A stretch of 36,598 nt of DNA, taken from contig PAHO01000024.1 in NCBI GenBank assembly GCA_002705085.1, positions 1 through 36,598 on the forward strand. The letters are read 5' to 3'. Position numbers and translations under genes: made by a program. Below, in pieces: positions 16,417 to 24,281 of this stretch (the stretch's first letter is position 1; every line of letters begins with the position of its first letter). Under the pieces are notes generated by a model. The model was not told the origin of the DNA, did not search any database, and saw only the letters and a list, made by a program, of their open reading frames with translations. Origin of the DNA: Phycisphaerae bacterium (GTDB lineage: Bacteria > Planctomycetota > Phycisphaerae > Phycisphaerales > SM1A02).

Positions 16417-17016
16417 TTGTCTTCTCGAACTGCCTTCCCAATGTTGATGTTGTCTTCGCTTTGCGGGTATGTCCAAGCTGATGTCGTCGTGGTTGATTCA
16501 TATGACAGTTACGACTTGGTTACTGATGCTCTAGGCATTGGGAACGAGTCGTTTGACTTCTCCACCTATGACGGCTCTTTTACCTCGGTGGGTGTGGTGA
16601 CCTCTTCGGGGACGGTTGAAGTGAGTGCGACATCTGGTCTTGAAGGTGTTCTGGGGTCGTACCTGATGACCGATTCCATCGGAGATACCCTGGTGATTGA
16701 CTTCGAAGAAGAAGTCAAAGCGGTGGGTGGGAACTTCTTTTTGATTGACCAATTTCAACTGCCGGTTGTTGGTCTGATGGAACTTGAATTGAGCGATGGA
16801 ACAACATTTCTCACCTCACTCCGTTCGGATGGTGGATTTGCCGGTTTCATCAGCAGCAGAGCGACGATTGAAAGTTTGACTTTGCGTGGCTATGGGGCTT
16901 CGGTGTTTGCGGCCCCAGCGGTTTCCTCCCTGAAGATTGGAGTTGTCCCCGCACCTGCTGGATTGGCCTTGTTTGGATGCGTAGGCCTTGTTCGTTCGAG
17001 AAAAAGACGCCATTGA
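16417..17016 (+). CDS. Secreted protein with PEP-CTERM-like sorting signal
   Basis: A 199-residue secreted protein with no recognised core domain. The TTG start is supported by GAGG 7 bases upstream and gives a normal signal peptide (MSSRTAFPMLMLSSLCGYVQA); an in-frame TGA lies just before. The C-terminus, VPAPAGLALFGCVGLVRSR followed by KRRH, has the short P-rich motif, hydrophobic helix and basic tail of PEP-CTERM signals, which exosortase recognises for export and surface attachment; here PAP replaces PEP, as seen in planctomycetes. The middle is rich in Asp, Ser, Thr and Gly and probably beta-structured. No exosortase is in the window. Confidence 0.75.
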   Translation: MSSRTAFPMLMLSSLCGYVQADVVVVDSYDSYDLVTDALGIGNESFDFSTYDGSFTSVGVVTSSGTVEVSATSGLEGVLGSYLMTDSIGDTLVIDFEEEVKAVGGNFFLIDQFQLPVVGLMELELSDGTTFLTSLRSDGGFAGFISSRATIESLTLRGYGASVFAAPAVSSLKIGVVPAPAGLALFGCVGLVRSRKRRH

Positions 17017-17068
17017 TCCCTCAGATGATTTGGCATGGCAAAAGTGCCATGATCGATGGATCCTGCGC

Positions 17069-17446
17069 TCACAGAACTGCTTTGACCCGGCGAATTCGGA
17101 TCGGTCCACGGGCCGTCGAGGGATCAACAACTCGTCCATTTTGGATGATCTCGTGGGCTCCAGCCTTGACCAACCTTCGCGCTGCGGATCGAGCTGGTTC
17201 CAGAAGCTCTTGCCAAGCGGTTGGTGCGACTGCTCTGGCGGCTTCGGTTGGGCAAATGCTGTTTTTCCCCTCTCGACATTCCAGCAATCTTCGAATCGCA
17301 CCCTCGAGTTCTTGATCCACTGGCCGGACCTTCTGCCGGCGGCAGCCATCCGAGCACCATTTGACTTGCTCCCAATTCTTGCCCCATTTCTTTCGCCATT
17401 GGATAGCGCGTCCACAGGCCAGGCATTTTTTTTCTTCAGGCGGCAT
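17069..17446 (-). CDS. DUF2256-DUF3253 fusion protein (small zinc-binding protein)
   Basis: A 125-residue protein. Residues about 5-40 (KKCLACGRAIQWRKKWGKNW...WCSDGCRRQK) match DUF2256, with two CxxC-like pairs likely to bind zinc. Residues about 45-120 (AIRRLLECREGKNSICPTEAARAV...GRVVDPSTARGPIRI) match DUF3253. Both functions are unknown. The frame opens at 17476, but the ATG at 17446 starts just before the zinc motif and has TAGAGT 5 bases upstream. It lies 35 bases downstream of the DUF6580-like gene on the same strand. Confidence 0.75.
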   Translation of the reverse strand: MPPEEKKCLACGRAIQWRKKWGKNWEQVKWCSDGCRRQKVRPVDQELEGAIRRLLECREGKNSICPTEAARAVAPTAWQELLEPARSAARRLVKAGAHEIIQNGRVVDPSTARGPIRIRRVKAVL

Positions 17447-17451
17447 GGCCC

Positions 17452-17457
17452 ACTCTA
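17452..17457 (-). promoter_or_regulatory. Candidate -10 box TAGAGT of leaderless type
   Basis: On the minus strand TAGAGT ends 5 bases before the ATG at 17446, and the intervening GGGCC is not a usable Shine-Dalgarno site at that distance. Confidence 0.4.
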
Positions 17458-17481
17458 GGCCTCCCACCATCGGCATCTGGT

Positions 17482-18057
17482 TTACGAGGGGATGCCGTCC
17501 GGAAGCACGCGATCAGGTCGCGCCAAGGGTTGGATGGAGGACATGGTCTGTCCGGCCACCGCCCATGCCGAGAAGAGCATGCCGGTAAAGAGGAGATCAC
17601 CCGCCATGGCGTTTCGCCAGAAAGGCAGACCCGCATTCAAAGCGGCAAGCAAGCCACTGGCGTCTGGGGTGTAACCCGTACCAAGCAGCCACACTGCGGT
17701 GTTGGTCGAGACAAAAAACAATGCTGATCCTGCAAACGTGCATCCGGCGGCACGCCATACGGTGGCGTTTTTGCGGAGGAATGTTCTGAGCAAAATCGGT
17801 GCACAGGCGGCGATGTAGACGGCAGCCATCAGGGCGGGGTTGTACAGGCCCAAGAACAGGTCCGTGATCAGGAGCGAGCCCCAGACCACGGCCACGGCTT
17901 GCCAGCCGCGGGGCAATAGGAATCCCCCGAACAGGGCCACGGCCGCGATTGGAGTGACATTTTCTGGCATCGGGGCGAGGCGGCCGAGGGCAGCGAAACC
18001 AATTAGGGCGAGGGCGAAAGCCCAGTACGGATGGGTGGGGGAGTTCGGGCTCTTCAT
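17482..18057 (-). CDS. DUF6580-like integral membrane protein
   Basis: A 191-residue membrane protein with about five hydrophobic helices. The N-terminal PENVTPIAAVALFGGFLLP and the middle SLLITDLFLGLYNP match the DUF6580 family, which resembles the substrate-binding (S) subunits of ECF vitamin/metal transporters. The late segment FWRNAMAGDLLFTGMLF is also typical. The ligand is unknown and no ECF ATPase is nearby. The start region has CTCGGGAC before the ATG and TAGCAT 9 bases upstream, neither decisive. Confidence 0.7.
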   Translation of the reverse strand: MKSPNSPTHPYWAFALALIGFAALGRLAPMPENVTPIAAVALFGGFLLPRGWQAVAVVWGSLLITDLFLGLYNPALMAAVYIAACAPILLRTFLRKNATVWRAAGCTFAGSALFFVSTNTAVWLLGTGYTPDASGLLAALNAGLPFWRNAMAGDLLFTGMLFSAWAVAGQTMSSIQPLARPDRVLPDGIPS

Positions 18058-18164
18058 GTCCCGAGCATGCTACGCCGCGGGTGTCTTTTTTGCAGTGGCT
18101 CGGATCTGGATTTCCCCCCTTCAATTGCGATTCGGTCACCGCAAATCCATGGCATCATGGAATC

Positions 18165-19088
18165 ATGAGCATCCAGACCATGCCCACCATTTGGTTGGCT
18201 GATCCATTGCCAGCCAAATGCGAAGCGTGGATCTCCCAACGGTCCATTCTGGTTGATGGGCCGAGTCCAGAAGTTCAGGCGGTGGTGGTTCGGACCGCCA
18301 CCGATGTTGACAAAGCTCTTCTGGATCAAATGCCCCAGTTGCGTTGTGTGGCCCGAGCCGGGGTGGGCGTTGATCACATCGATCTTCAGGCATGCCGCGA
18401 GCGGGGCATCGTCGTGGTCAACACTCCGATGGCCAATACCGAATCGGTGGTGGAGTATGCCCTTGCCCTCCTGTTGGATGCGGTCAGGCCCCGGAAAGCG
18501 ATCCCTTCTGAGGGCACCGACGAGATTTGGGAATCCGCCCGAAGGGAATGCACGGCAAGTCGGAGACTGGCGGAGCATCGAATCGGCATTTTGGGATTCG
18601 GTCGGATTGGTCAACGCCTGGGGGAAGTCTTACAGACCCTCGGTGCTGAGGTTGCCTTTCATGACCTCAAGGATGCATCGCAGTTTCCTCCCGGATTCAC
18701 TTCCCGGTCGCTGGACGATCTCTTCTCGTGGTCTGACGTTCTTTCGGTTCACGTCGATGGTCGGCCGGAGAACCGAGGTCTGGTCTCTGGTCGACTGTTG
18801 GCCTTGCTCGGTCCTTCCGGTTTGCTGCTCAATACGAGTCGAGGATGGGTCATCGAGACGGCAGATGTGCAGCGTTGGTTGGAGCAAAACCCCCAAGCAG
18901 CTGCCATCCTAGACGTGCATGATGAAGAGCCGGTTCCGGTTGATCACCCGCTTCGGGCCATGAGGAATGCACGGTTGTTGCCTCACTTGGCCAGCCGTAC
19001 TGAAAGCGCTGTAGAAGCGATGGGCTGGGTGGTCCGGGATGTGCTGGCGGTCCTAACCGGTTCTGAACCAACGCATCACGTTTGCTGA
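18165..19088 (+). CDS. D-isomer-specific 2-hydroxyacid dehydrogenase
   Basis: A 307-residue NAD-dependent dehydrogenase of the SerA-like family. GILGFGRIGQRLGEVLQ is the Rossmann GxGxxG loop, with AFHD ending the second strand (Asp favours NAD). The catalytic arginine (NTSRGWVIE), glutamate (VHDEEPV) and histidine (LLPHLASRT) are all present. The ARAGVGVDHIDL segment is the family's substrate-loop signature. The C-terminal regulatory ACT domain of full-length SerA is absent. Candidates include phosphoglycerate or another 2-hydroxyacid. The ATG at 18165 is chosen because the protein begins there; CATCAT lies 6 bases upstream, a weak leaderless-type box. The frame continues upstream to 18081 without support. 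Confidence 0.85.
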   Translation: MSIQTMPTIWLADPLPAKCEAWISQRSILVDGPSPEVQAVVVRTATDVDKALLDQMPQLRCVARAGVGVDHIDLQACRERGIVVVNTPMANTESVVEYALALLLDAVRPRKAIPSEGTDEIWESARRECTASRRLAEHRIGILGFGRIGQRLGEVLQTLGAEVAFHDLKDASQFPPGFTSRSLDDLFSWSDVLSVHVDGRPENRGLVSGRLLALLGPSGLLLNTSRGWVIETADVQRWLEQNPQAAAILDVHDEEPVPVDHPLRAMRNARLLPHLASRTESAVEAMGWVVRDVLAVLTGSEPTHHVC

Positions 19089-19127
19089 ACCGGCCTCTTA
19101 TCATGCGTTGCCCTGGAGGTCTTGCGC

Positions 19128-19994
19128 GTGGATCGATGTTTGTTGTGGTGTGTGGTTTTGATCTGGACCTGTGATGCGGGTGCACAGGTTGAAACGGACC
19201 CTGATGAAGTGGCCTCCCTCGTGGAATTGTTGGTAGACGATGGCATTCCGGATCCCCGCCCATTCCGCCGTGAGCAGTTGGCTTTGACCCGCGATGCCCG
19301 CACGATTGTCCCCGGTGCTTGGCAGATGGAACTCACCGCAGGGCAGTTCACCCTTCGCAATTATCAAGACGAATCACTGTTCGACGACACGTCCATTGCG
19401 TTTGGTGAGTTCATCAATTTGCGTCATGGATTGACGGCTGACATCGAAGTGCAACTGTCCGTGACCACTTATGGGTTTGAGCCCGTGGCCCCGGGCTCGA
19501 GCACACTCGATGGTGAATTCGAGTTCACGCCGCAACTTTCGGCCAAGATCAATTTGATCGGCAACGACGGGGGCGATTGGGGCGTCGCACTGCGGCCGTG
19601 GATCGGTACCGGGGACCTGACTTCTGGGTTTGATGTTGATGATCTGGCTCTCGGTCTTGATGTTCCGGCCACCTATCAAATCGATGAAGAACGTGAGTTA
19701 AGAATACTGGTGACCAGTCGGCTTTATGACAAAAATGTCGATCCGCCCTTGGTCAGTGGCGCTCTCGGGCTACGGACCAAACTGGGAGAAGCTTTTCATG
19801 GCTCTTTGGGGGTGCAGTTTGATATGAACACTGACCCAGAGGTTCGTACTTCGGGGACCCGTCTTGCTTGGGTCTACGACTGGCTCACTGACGAGCAGAT
19901 CATGATCGATGCTGGTGTCACGTTGGGGTTGGAGCAGGACGACGGATCAGGCGATGACCTTGCTTTCCACGTCGGTTATTCCATCGGGTTCTGA
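19128..19994 (+). CDS. Predicted outer-membrane beta-barrel protein (MetA-type transporter-like)
   Basis: A 288-residue protein with a signal peptide (VDRCLLWCVVLIWTCDAGA). The remainder alternates short amphipathic strands (WQMELTAGQFTLRNY, LTADIEVQLSVTTYGF, DWGVALRPWIGTG) and ends GYSIGF with a terminal phenylalanine, as in outer-membrane barrels; the pattern resembles PF13557 (MetA pathway of phenol degradation-type porins). The GTG at 19128 is chosen because GGAGG sits 8 bases upstream; TATCAT at 19099-19104 is a plausible -10 box for a short leader. Substrate unknown. Confidence 0.65.
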   Translation: MDRCLLWCVVLIWTCDAGAQVETDPDEVASLVELLVDDGIPDPRPFRREQLALTRDARTIVPGAWQMELTAGQFTLRNYQDESLFDDTSIAFGEFINLRHGLTADIEVQLSVTTYGFEPVAPGSSTLDGEFEFTPQLSAKINLIGNDGGDWGVALRPWIGTGDLTSGFDVDDLALGLDVPATYQIDEERELRILVTSRLYDKNVDPPLVSGALGLRTKLGEAFHGSLGVQFDMNTDPEVRTSGTRLAWVYDWLTDEQIMIDAGVTLGLEQDDGSGDDLAFHVGYSIGF

Positions 19995-20171
19995 GGTTTG
20001 ACCTTTTCGGAAGCATCTCCCCCAAAGTCGTATTGAGACTTTGGGGACAGCCATCGCTTGGAGTGTTGCACTCTTGGATTTCTCCCTGAAAGGGTCTTTC
20101 GCAAAATCTTTGTTACCTCTCTCCGTTTGCGTCCTCGCGGGAGCAATGCATTCGCCCTCTCATGGGGCGTG
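19995..20171. other. Intergenic region after the barrel gene, with one hairpin
   Basis: Contains the perfect 10-base inverted repeat CCCCAAAGTC (20020-20029) and GACTTTGGGG (20037-20046) with a 7-base loop. It is 25 bases after the stop codon but has no T-run behind it, so it may end or protect the transcript without being a classical terminator. No gene was seen. Confidence 0.5.
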
Positions 20172-20210
20172 AAAAACCCCCGCCCAAGGCGGGGGTTGGT
20201 TGATTATTTT
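20172..20210 (-). terminator. Terminator of the superoxide dismutase gene, possibly bidirectional
   Basis: Ten-base stem AACCCCCGCC (20175-20184) with GGCGGGGGTT (20188-20197) and a CAA loop. Read on the minus strand it is followed by a run of five T residues. On the plus strand a weaker TTGATTATTTT follows, so it could also stop transcripts of the barrel gene. Confidence 0.85.
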
Positions 20211-20238
20211 GTCGGGCGCTTCGAAGGTCGGTCTTGGC

Positions 20239-20859
20239 TTAACCAGCGTTGTTGAAGGCCTCGGAGACTTTGTTCCAATCCACGACTTCCCACCAAGCAG
20301 TCAGATAGTCCGGCCGACGGTTTTGGTATTTGAGGTAATAGGCGTGCTCCCAAACATCGCAGCCCAAAATCGGGGTCTTGCCACAGCTGATTCCAGGCAT
20401 CAGGGGGTTGTCTTGGTTGGCGGTTGAGCAGACGCAGACTTCGCCACCTTGAGCGCACAGCCACGCCCAACCAGAACCGAAGCGGCTCGCGCCGGCGTTT
20501 TGGAACTCGGTTTTGAAGGCGTCGAATGATCCGAAAGCTTTGTCAATGGCTTCGGCCAAGGCACCGGAGGGCGTTCCGCCACCGTTGGGGCTCATCACCG
20601 ACCAGAAGAGGGTGTGGTTGAAGTGCCCTCCGCCATTGTTGCGGACCGCGCCTCGGATCGACTCGGGAAGGGTGTCCAGGTTGCGGCAGAGATCGGCGAC
20701 GGAATGCGCGGCCAGATCATCGTGTCCTTCAAGGGCGGCGTTGAGCTTGGCGACGTAACCAGCATGATGTTTGCCGTGGTGGATTTCCATGGTTCGGGCG
20801 TCGATGGTGGGTTCAAGGTCGTCAAAGTCGTACCCGAGGGCAGGAAGTTCGTAAGCCAT
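20239..20859 (-). CDS. sodA: Superoxide dismutase, Mn (or Fe/Mn) type
   Basis: A 206-residue Fe/Mn superoxide dismutase, complete. The ligands sit in [13 protein letters not shown] (first His), [10 protein letters not shown] (second His) and [19 protein letters not shown] (Asp and His). GGHFNH rather than AQVWNH, and the GSGWAWL segment, favour the manganese form, which fits a genome with a dedicated Mn importer nearby. It removes superoxide in the cytoplasm. The ATG at 20859 is preferred over 20883 because the family N-terminus [12 protein letters not shown] begins there and GGAG lies about 6 bases upstream; TATGCT (minus strand, 20884-20889) may be the -10 box. Metal choice is inference. 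Confidence 0.93.
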   Translation of the reverse strand: MAYELPALGYDFDDLEPTIDARTMEIHHGKHHAGYVAKLNAALEGHDDLAAHSVADLCRNLDTLPESIRGAVRNNGGGHFNHTLFWSVMSPNGGGTPSGALAEAIDKAFGSFDAFKTEFQNAGASRFGSGWAWLCAQGGEVCVCSTANQDNPLMPGISCGKTPILGCDVWEHAYYLKYQNRRPDYLTAWWEVVDWNKVSEAFNNAG

Positions 20860-20946
20860 AATCATCTCCAATTTGCTGGCCAAAGCATAGACCCCAAAAT
20901 GACAGAGGGGGGGTGACCGAAGGGCCGGTGTGATCAGATTGAGGGA

Positions 20947-20976
20947 GGCCCTTCCCTTGAAGGGGGCTGCAGGGCC
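20947..20976 (-). terminator. Weak stem-loop after the DUF2617-like gene
   Basis: GGCCCT (20947-20952) pairs with AGGGCC (20971-20976), with an inner CCCT/AGGG pair. It is 10 bases beyond the stop codon of the minus-strand gene. There is no T-run, so terminator function is uncertain. Confidence 0.3.
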
Positions 20977-20986
20977 ACGAAGCCAA

Positions 20987-21670
20987 TCAGTCTTTGATCA
21001 TAAAGACGGATTGCGATCGCAAAACCAATCCATTATCAGCCCGGAGGTGCCAAGTTTGCAGATGCAATTCGTCGTTGTAGCGCTGGAGCTCCAAGACGGA
21101 GAGGTTTTCACCGTCCTCATCGCGCCAACGGTGGTGGATGCAGTCTGGTGATTCGGCGTACTCGAGCATTTCCAAGAACGTGGATCGATACAGATGAGGC
21201 TCGAGGGTTTCCGTCTGCACGGAGGTCATGTAATCCACTTTTTCGGCGGCTTTGCATTCGTGCTCGCGCTCGCCTGCACAGGGCAGTGATGCGATCACGC
21301 CACGAACTGGCAGCGTGTCTACTTCCTCAGAAAGCACTTCGGTGGCACAACTGGGACCAAACTCAAAGCGGGCGGTGTGCCCACCGGGGAACAGCCAAGC
21401 TTCGGCTTCATAACCATTGTGGAGCAGGGTTTTGCGGGTTGCCACTCGGAAAAATTCAGGGTGAAGTGGGCCTCGATAGAGAGCCAACTGGTAGGCCTGC
21501 AGGGACGGAACTTTGGGGGAAGTGCTCATGGTGTTGACGCGATCCTTCGCGAGGTTGGGAATGCCGACCTGCGGGGTCGGACCCGGGCGTCGATCCTCGA
21601 CGCCTTGAGAGATTTCGGCCAGAAAGGGGGATACGGAACAGTTTCCGATGGGTTCACCGATTCGTGCCAT
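20987..21670 (-). CDS. DUF2617-like protein of unknown function
   Basis: From ATG 21670 this is a 227-residue soluble protein. The part from about residue 48 ([27 protein letters not shown], read in pieces) resembles DUF2617 as found in planctomycetes and actinobacteria: an [11 protein letters not shown] motif, [19 protein letters not shown], a CATEV segment, and a late [15 protein letters not shown] stretch. The function of DUF2617 is unknown. The start is uncertain: the conserved part begins at ATG 21529, but ATG 21670 has TAGGCT 7 bases upstream while 21529 has no good ribosome site. The first 47 residues may therefore be a genuine extension or not translated. Confidence 0.6.
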   Translation of the reverse strand: MARIGEPIGNCSVSPFLAEISQGVEDRRPGPTPQVGIPNLAKDRVNTMSTSPKVPSLQAYQLALYRGPLHPEFFRVATRKTLLHNGYEAEAWLFPGGHTARFEFGPSCATEVLSEEVDTLPVRGVIASLPCAGEREHECKAAEKVDYMTSVQTETLEPHLYRSTFLEMLEYAESPDCIHHRWRDEDGENLSVLELQRYNDELHLQTWHLRADNGLVLRSQSVFMIKD

Positions 21671-21677
21671 GGGCCAT

Positions 21678-21683
21678 AGCCTA
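21678..21683 (-). promoter_or_regulatory. Candidate -10 box TAGGCT of leaderless type
   Basis: On the minus strand TAGGCT ends 7 bases before ATG 21670, the same hexamer and spacing as before mntR. No Shine-Dalgarno site is present. The mntR-specific ACGAAC extension is absent. Confidence 0.45.
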
Positions 21684-21874
21684 CGACTCTGCCGCGACTG
21701 GTCAACGGTTCGGCTACTCTTTCGCAGGTTGTTCATCGCCCTTATTGGGCGAATTTCCCGTCTTTTGGGGCATTGTCAGCCATTCGGCCAGAATGGGTCG
21801 TTCTGACACCAAACAAAGCGTCCACAATTGGCGACGTTTTCCACCATGCCCCGCAGAATCCGCTGGAGTGTTTC

Positions 21875-22444
21875 ATGATGATGACCCAAGGCGTGGCCGA
21901 TCTGGAAGCGGCTTATCGGAATCTGGTGGCATCGGTTTGTGGGATTCCCTCCACCCCACAAGTGTGCTTTGGAGATGGTGGCCTTGATCCGTGCGTGGTC
22001 TTCGTGCTGGGCTTGCCAAGCGGCCTTCACCCGCTGGATTCCGAGGGGCAGGCCAAGTTTGATCAACTGCGAACCGCCATGCGATTGGATCCTGATGATG
22101 TGTACATCACCTCGGTGATCAAGACCCTGCCATTGGCCTCTCGCCCTCCCCATCCCGCAGATGTCCGTCGGGATCGACCTTGGTTGGACCGTCAGCTCCG
22201 GAGCCTTTCTCCCCAGGCCATCGTTGCCTTTGGCCCCAAGGTGGGGGCCATGCTTACCTCGTGCGGGGTGCAGGAGAGTGAGCCGGGGAAGGTCTCTTCT
22301 CTGGCGTTGGAGGGGGGGCAGCACTCAACTCCGGTTCACATCACCCATGAGTTTTCCGTCCTCACTCAACCAGGAAGAGATGAGGTGAAAGCCAAGGAAA
22401 TGTGGTCGCATCTGCAAGCGGTTATGCAGGTGGTCGCCTCGTGA
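21875..22444 (+). CDS. Uracil-DNA-glycosylase-superfamily-like protein
   Basis: A 189-residue protein from ATG 21875, chosen because GGAG lies 6 bases upstream; the frame is open to a TTG at 21773, which would add 34 residues. PCVVFVLGLPSG...DSEGQAKFDQLRTAMRLDPDDVYITSVIKTLP (read in parts) and SPQAIVAFGPKVGAMLTS follow the order of family 4 uracil-DNA glycosylases. However the iron-sulfur cysteines and the GEAPG catalytic motif are not seen, and the HPS motif is only HIT. So it may be an inactive or re-purposed relative. It is coupled to dtd (GTGA overlap). DNA repair activity is not demonstrated. Confidence 0.55.
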   Translation: MMMTQGVADLEAAYRNLVASVCGIPSTPQVCFGDGGLDPCVVFVLGLPSGLHPLDSEGQAKFDQLRTAMRLDPDDVYITSVIKTLPLASRPPHPADVRRDRPWLDRQLRSLSPQAIVAFGPKVGAMLTSCGVQESEPGKVSSLALEGGQHSTPVHITHEFSVLTQPGRDEVKAKEMWSHLQAVMQVVAS

Positions 22445-22908
22445 AAGCCGTTGTGCAACGGGTGCGGAACGCTTCAGTCACGAACGGCGTCGAGACCGAA
22501 TCTATTGGGCGTGGTCTCTTGGTGTTCCTTGGTGTCGGTCGAGGTGACGGACTCGAGGAAGCTGAGTGGATGGCTCATCGCATTGCCCACCTTCGGATCT
22601 TTCCTGATGCGTCAGAGAAAATGCGTCATGCGGTGATCGATCATGGATTGGATGTTTTGGTGGTCAGTCAATTCACGCTGTTGGCCGATACTTCAGGGGG
22701 ACATCGACCCTCGTTTACACCTGCGGCTCCTCCTGAAGTTGCAGAGCCCCTTTACGAGCAGGTCGTGGAGCGGTTGGGGCAAGCCGAAGGAATCGGTTGC
22801 GTCAAACAAGGGATGTTCGGTCAAGCCATGCAGGTGGAGTTGGTTAACGACGGCCCGGTGACCATCATGCTTGAGCGGGCACCGTCGCTACCGCTCCGGC
22901 AATGCTGA
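22441..22908 (+). CDS. dtd: D-aminoacyl-tRNA deacylase
   Basis: A 155-residue DTD1-type enzyme with the two family motifs: SQFTLLADTSGGHRPSF and the Gly-cisPro segment NDGPVTIMLE. It hydrolyses D-amino acids (and glycine) wrongly attached to tRNA. The GTG start overlaps the TGA of the upstream gene by the GTGA pattern, so it is probably translated by coupling. Its last 44 bases overlap the 3-prime end of the convergent MEMO-like gene. Confidence 0.93.
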   Translation: MKAVVQRVRNASVTNGVETESIGRGLLVFLGVGRGDGLEEAEWMAHRIAHLRIFPDASEKMRHAVIDHGLDVLVVSQFTLLADTSGGHRPSFTPAAPPEVAEPLYEQVVERLGQAEGIGCVKQGMFGQAMQVELVNDGPVTIMLERAPSLPLRQC

Positions 22909-24100
22909 TGATGCTTGCCTGTTGCTCAGCCGCCGTATCTGCTTGTTTGTAATCCACCAGCTCCCACGAAACTTCGGGATGCATGGTTTTGGTCAGCTGC
23001 AAGGCTGCGGACATGGCGTGTACCCCAGTCCAGCGCAATGCGTTTTTGTCCCACTTGACGGCTTCGACGAATGCTTCTGCGTCTCCATCTAAAAATTTCC
23101 CCAGAAGCTCACGATCTCGTTGTTCCACATCGACCCTTCGGTTTTGATCGACCGGGCGGGGCTCGCCAAACTGGGGTCCGGCATGGGCCAAATCGGTGGA
23201 GACCACCAAGAGCGTGCGCCCTCCCAGTTCCACAAGGGCTTCGCCCATGGCAGAGACAAACTCATCAGCGGTGACGCCATCCTCAACATCCTCATTGAGC
23301 AAGCGGTCAGGCAAGATGGCTGCGGTTACGGGAACGTTGCCATGCTTCTCTTGGATCCACGGAAGCTGTGATTCCAGGCCATGCTCCGCAAAGTGGTCCA
23401 GCTCGTCTTCGAAAAACCGGTCTCCCAGTTTTTTGCGAAGCAGGGGTTGCAGGTCTTGATCAACCGGACACACGCCAAGGGCCGTGGCAATTCCCAGCTG
23501 GGTTCCGGACACACCGTTGCCAATGGAAGCATGGGCCGGTCCCAGAACCACCACGCGGTCCGGAGCAGGGCCGCTCCGGACAGGATGCCAAGCCCCCGCG
23601 AAGACTTCCCACGCTTGGCTGTAAGACAGGCTGGGCGCCAGAACCGCGACCGGTGTCCCCGTCAGTTCTGGATCTTCGGTTTCCGCAAACCAGCCGCGAA
23701 TTGCTGATTTCGCGATCTCGGCGTTGCCCAGTCCCTGGGTCGCCCGGGGGGGGAAATGCCCCGCTTGGTGAAGTTGCTTGATTTTGGCGTCCTCAAGAGC
23801 CTCGGCGGTTGGCCCTTCCAGAAGGCCAAGTTGGTCGAGCGCCCTCACCAATTCCCAGACTTTGTCTTCTGGAGCTTTGAGGGTCTCGCTGATTTCAGCC
23901 ACGGTCTTTTCCCCACGGAAATGCTGCAGCATGCCCAAGGCCTGTGGGGGGACGGCCATCGTTTGCCCCGCCAATTGGAGAGGATCGCGAAGGGCCAGAA
24001 TGGTCTGCCCATTTTGTTGGGTGGGGAGGACTTGCACCGGACGCAATCTGGGGCGATTCATGTGTTCGGGCTGAGGAACTTCTGGGTTGGAATCGTTCAT
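22865..24100 (-). CDS. MEMO-like (AmmeMemoRadiSam protein B) protein with N-terminal PqqD-like domain
   Basis: A 411-residue protein. Residues about 15-105 resemble a PqqD-like winged helix (TVAEISETLKAPEDKVWELVRALDQLGLLEG). Residues about 140-405 are the MEMO fold: VVLGPAHASIGNG, EHGLESQLPWIQ and LLVVSTDLAHAGPQFG. Human MEMO1 uses His49, His81 and Cys244; here the first site reads APSLSYSQAW with Ser for His, and the third has Ala (DLAH) for Cys, so metal or redox chemistry may be altered. AMMECR1 and radical SAM partners are not in the window. No Shine-Dalgarno site is seen; TAGTTT lies 10 bases before the ATG. Function unknown. Confidence 0.75.
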   Translation of the reverse strand: MNDSNPEVPQPEHMNRPRLRPVQVLPTQQNGQTILALRDPLQLAGQTMAVPPQALGMLQHFRGEKTVAEISETLKAPEDKVWELVRALDQLGLLEGPTAEALEDAKIKQLHQAGHFPPRATQGLGNAEIAKSAIRGWFAETEDPELTGTPVAVLAPSLSYSQAWEVFAGAWHPVRSGPAPDRVVVLGPAHASIGNGVSGTQLGIATALGVCPVDQDLQPLLRKKLGDRFFEDELDHFAEHGLESQLPWIQEKHGNVPVTAAILPDRLLNEDVEDGVTADEFVSAMGEALVELGGRTLLVVSTDLAHAGPQFGEPRPVDQNRRVDVEQRDRELLGKFLDGDAEAFVEAVKWDKNALRWTGVHAMSAALQLTKTMHPEVSWELVDYKQADTAAEQQASIISIAGAVATVPAQA

Positions 24101-24281
24101 CGAACTGAAGAAACTACCCCGGAACGGTCTTTTTTGCGCTTTCAGACGAAACCAAAAAGGGGGTTTTGGCGTTCAACTCTTGTGTATCTCCTCGTCAAGG
24201 GTGACGATAGAGGAACGCTATTGTTTGATTCTTTCGTCCGGCTGGGCCCCAGTCATGTGCATGAGTTCTTGGAGAACACCA
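24101..24281. promoter_or_regulatory. Divergent intergenic region, MEMO-like / DUF1573-ankyrin gene
   Basis: A 181-base gap between diverging genes. TATTGT at 24219-24224 may be a -10 box for the plus-strand gene; TAGTTT on the minus strand lies 10 bases before the MEMO-like ATG. No clear operator was seen. Confidence 0.35.

Noticed and set aside
20020-20046. Hairpin after the barrel gene as an intrinsic terminator
   Set aside because: The stem is perfect but no T-run follows on either strand; the stronger structure at 20172-20210 is the likely terminator.
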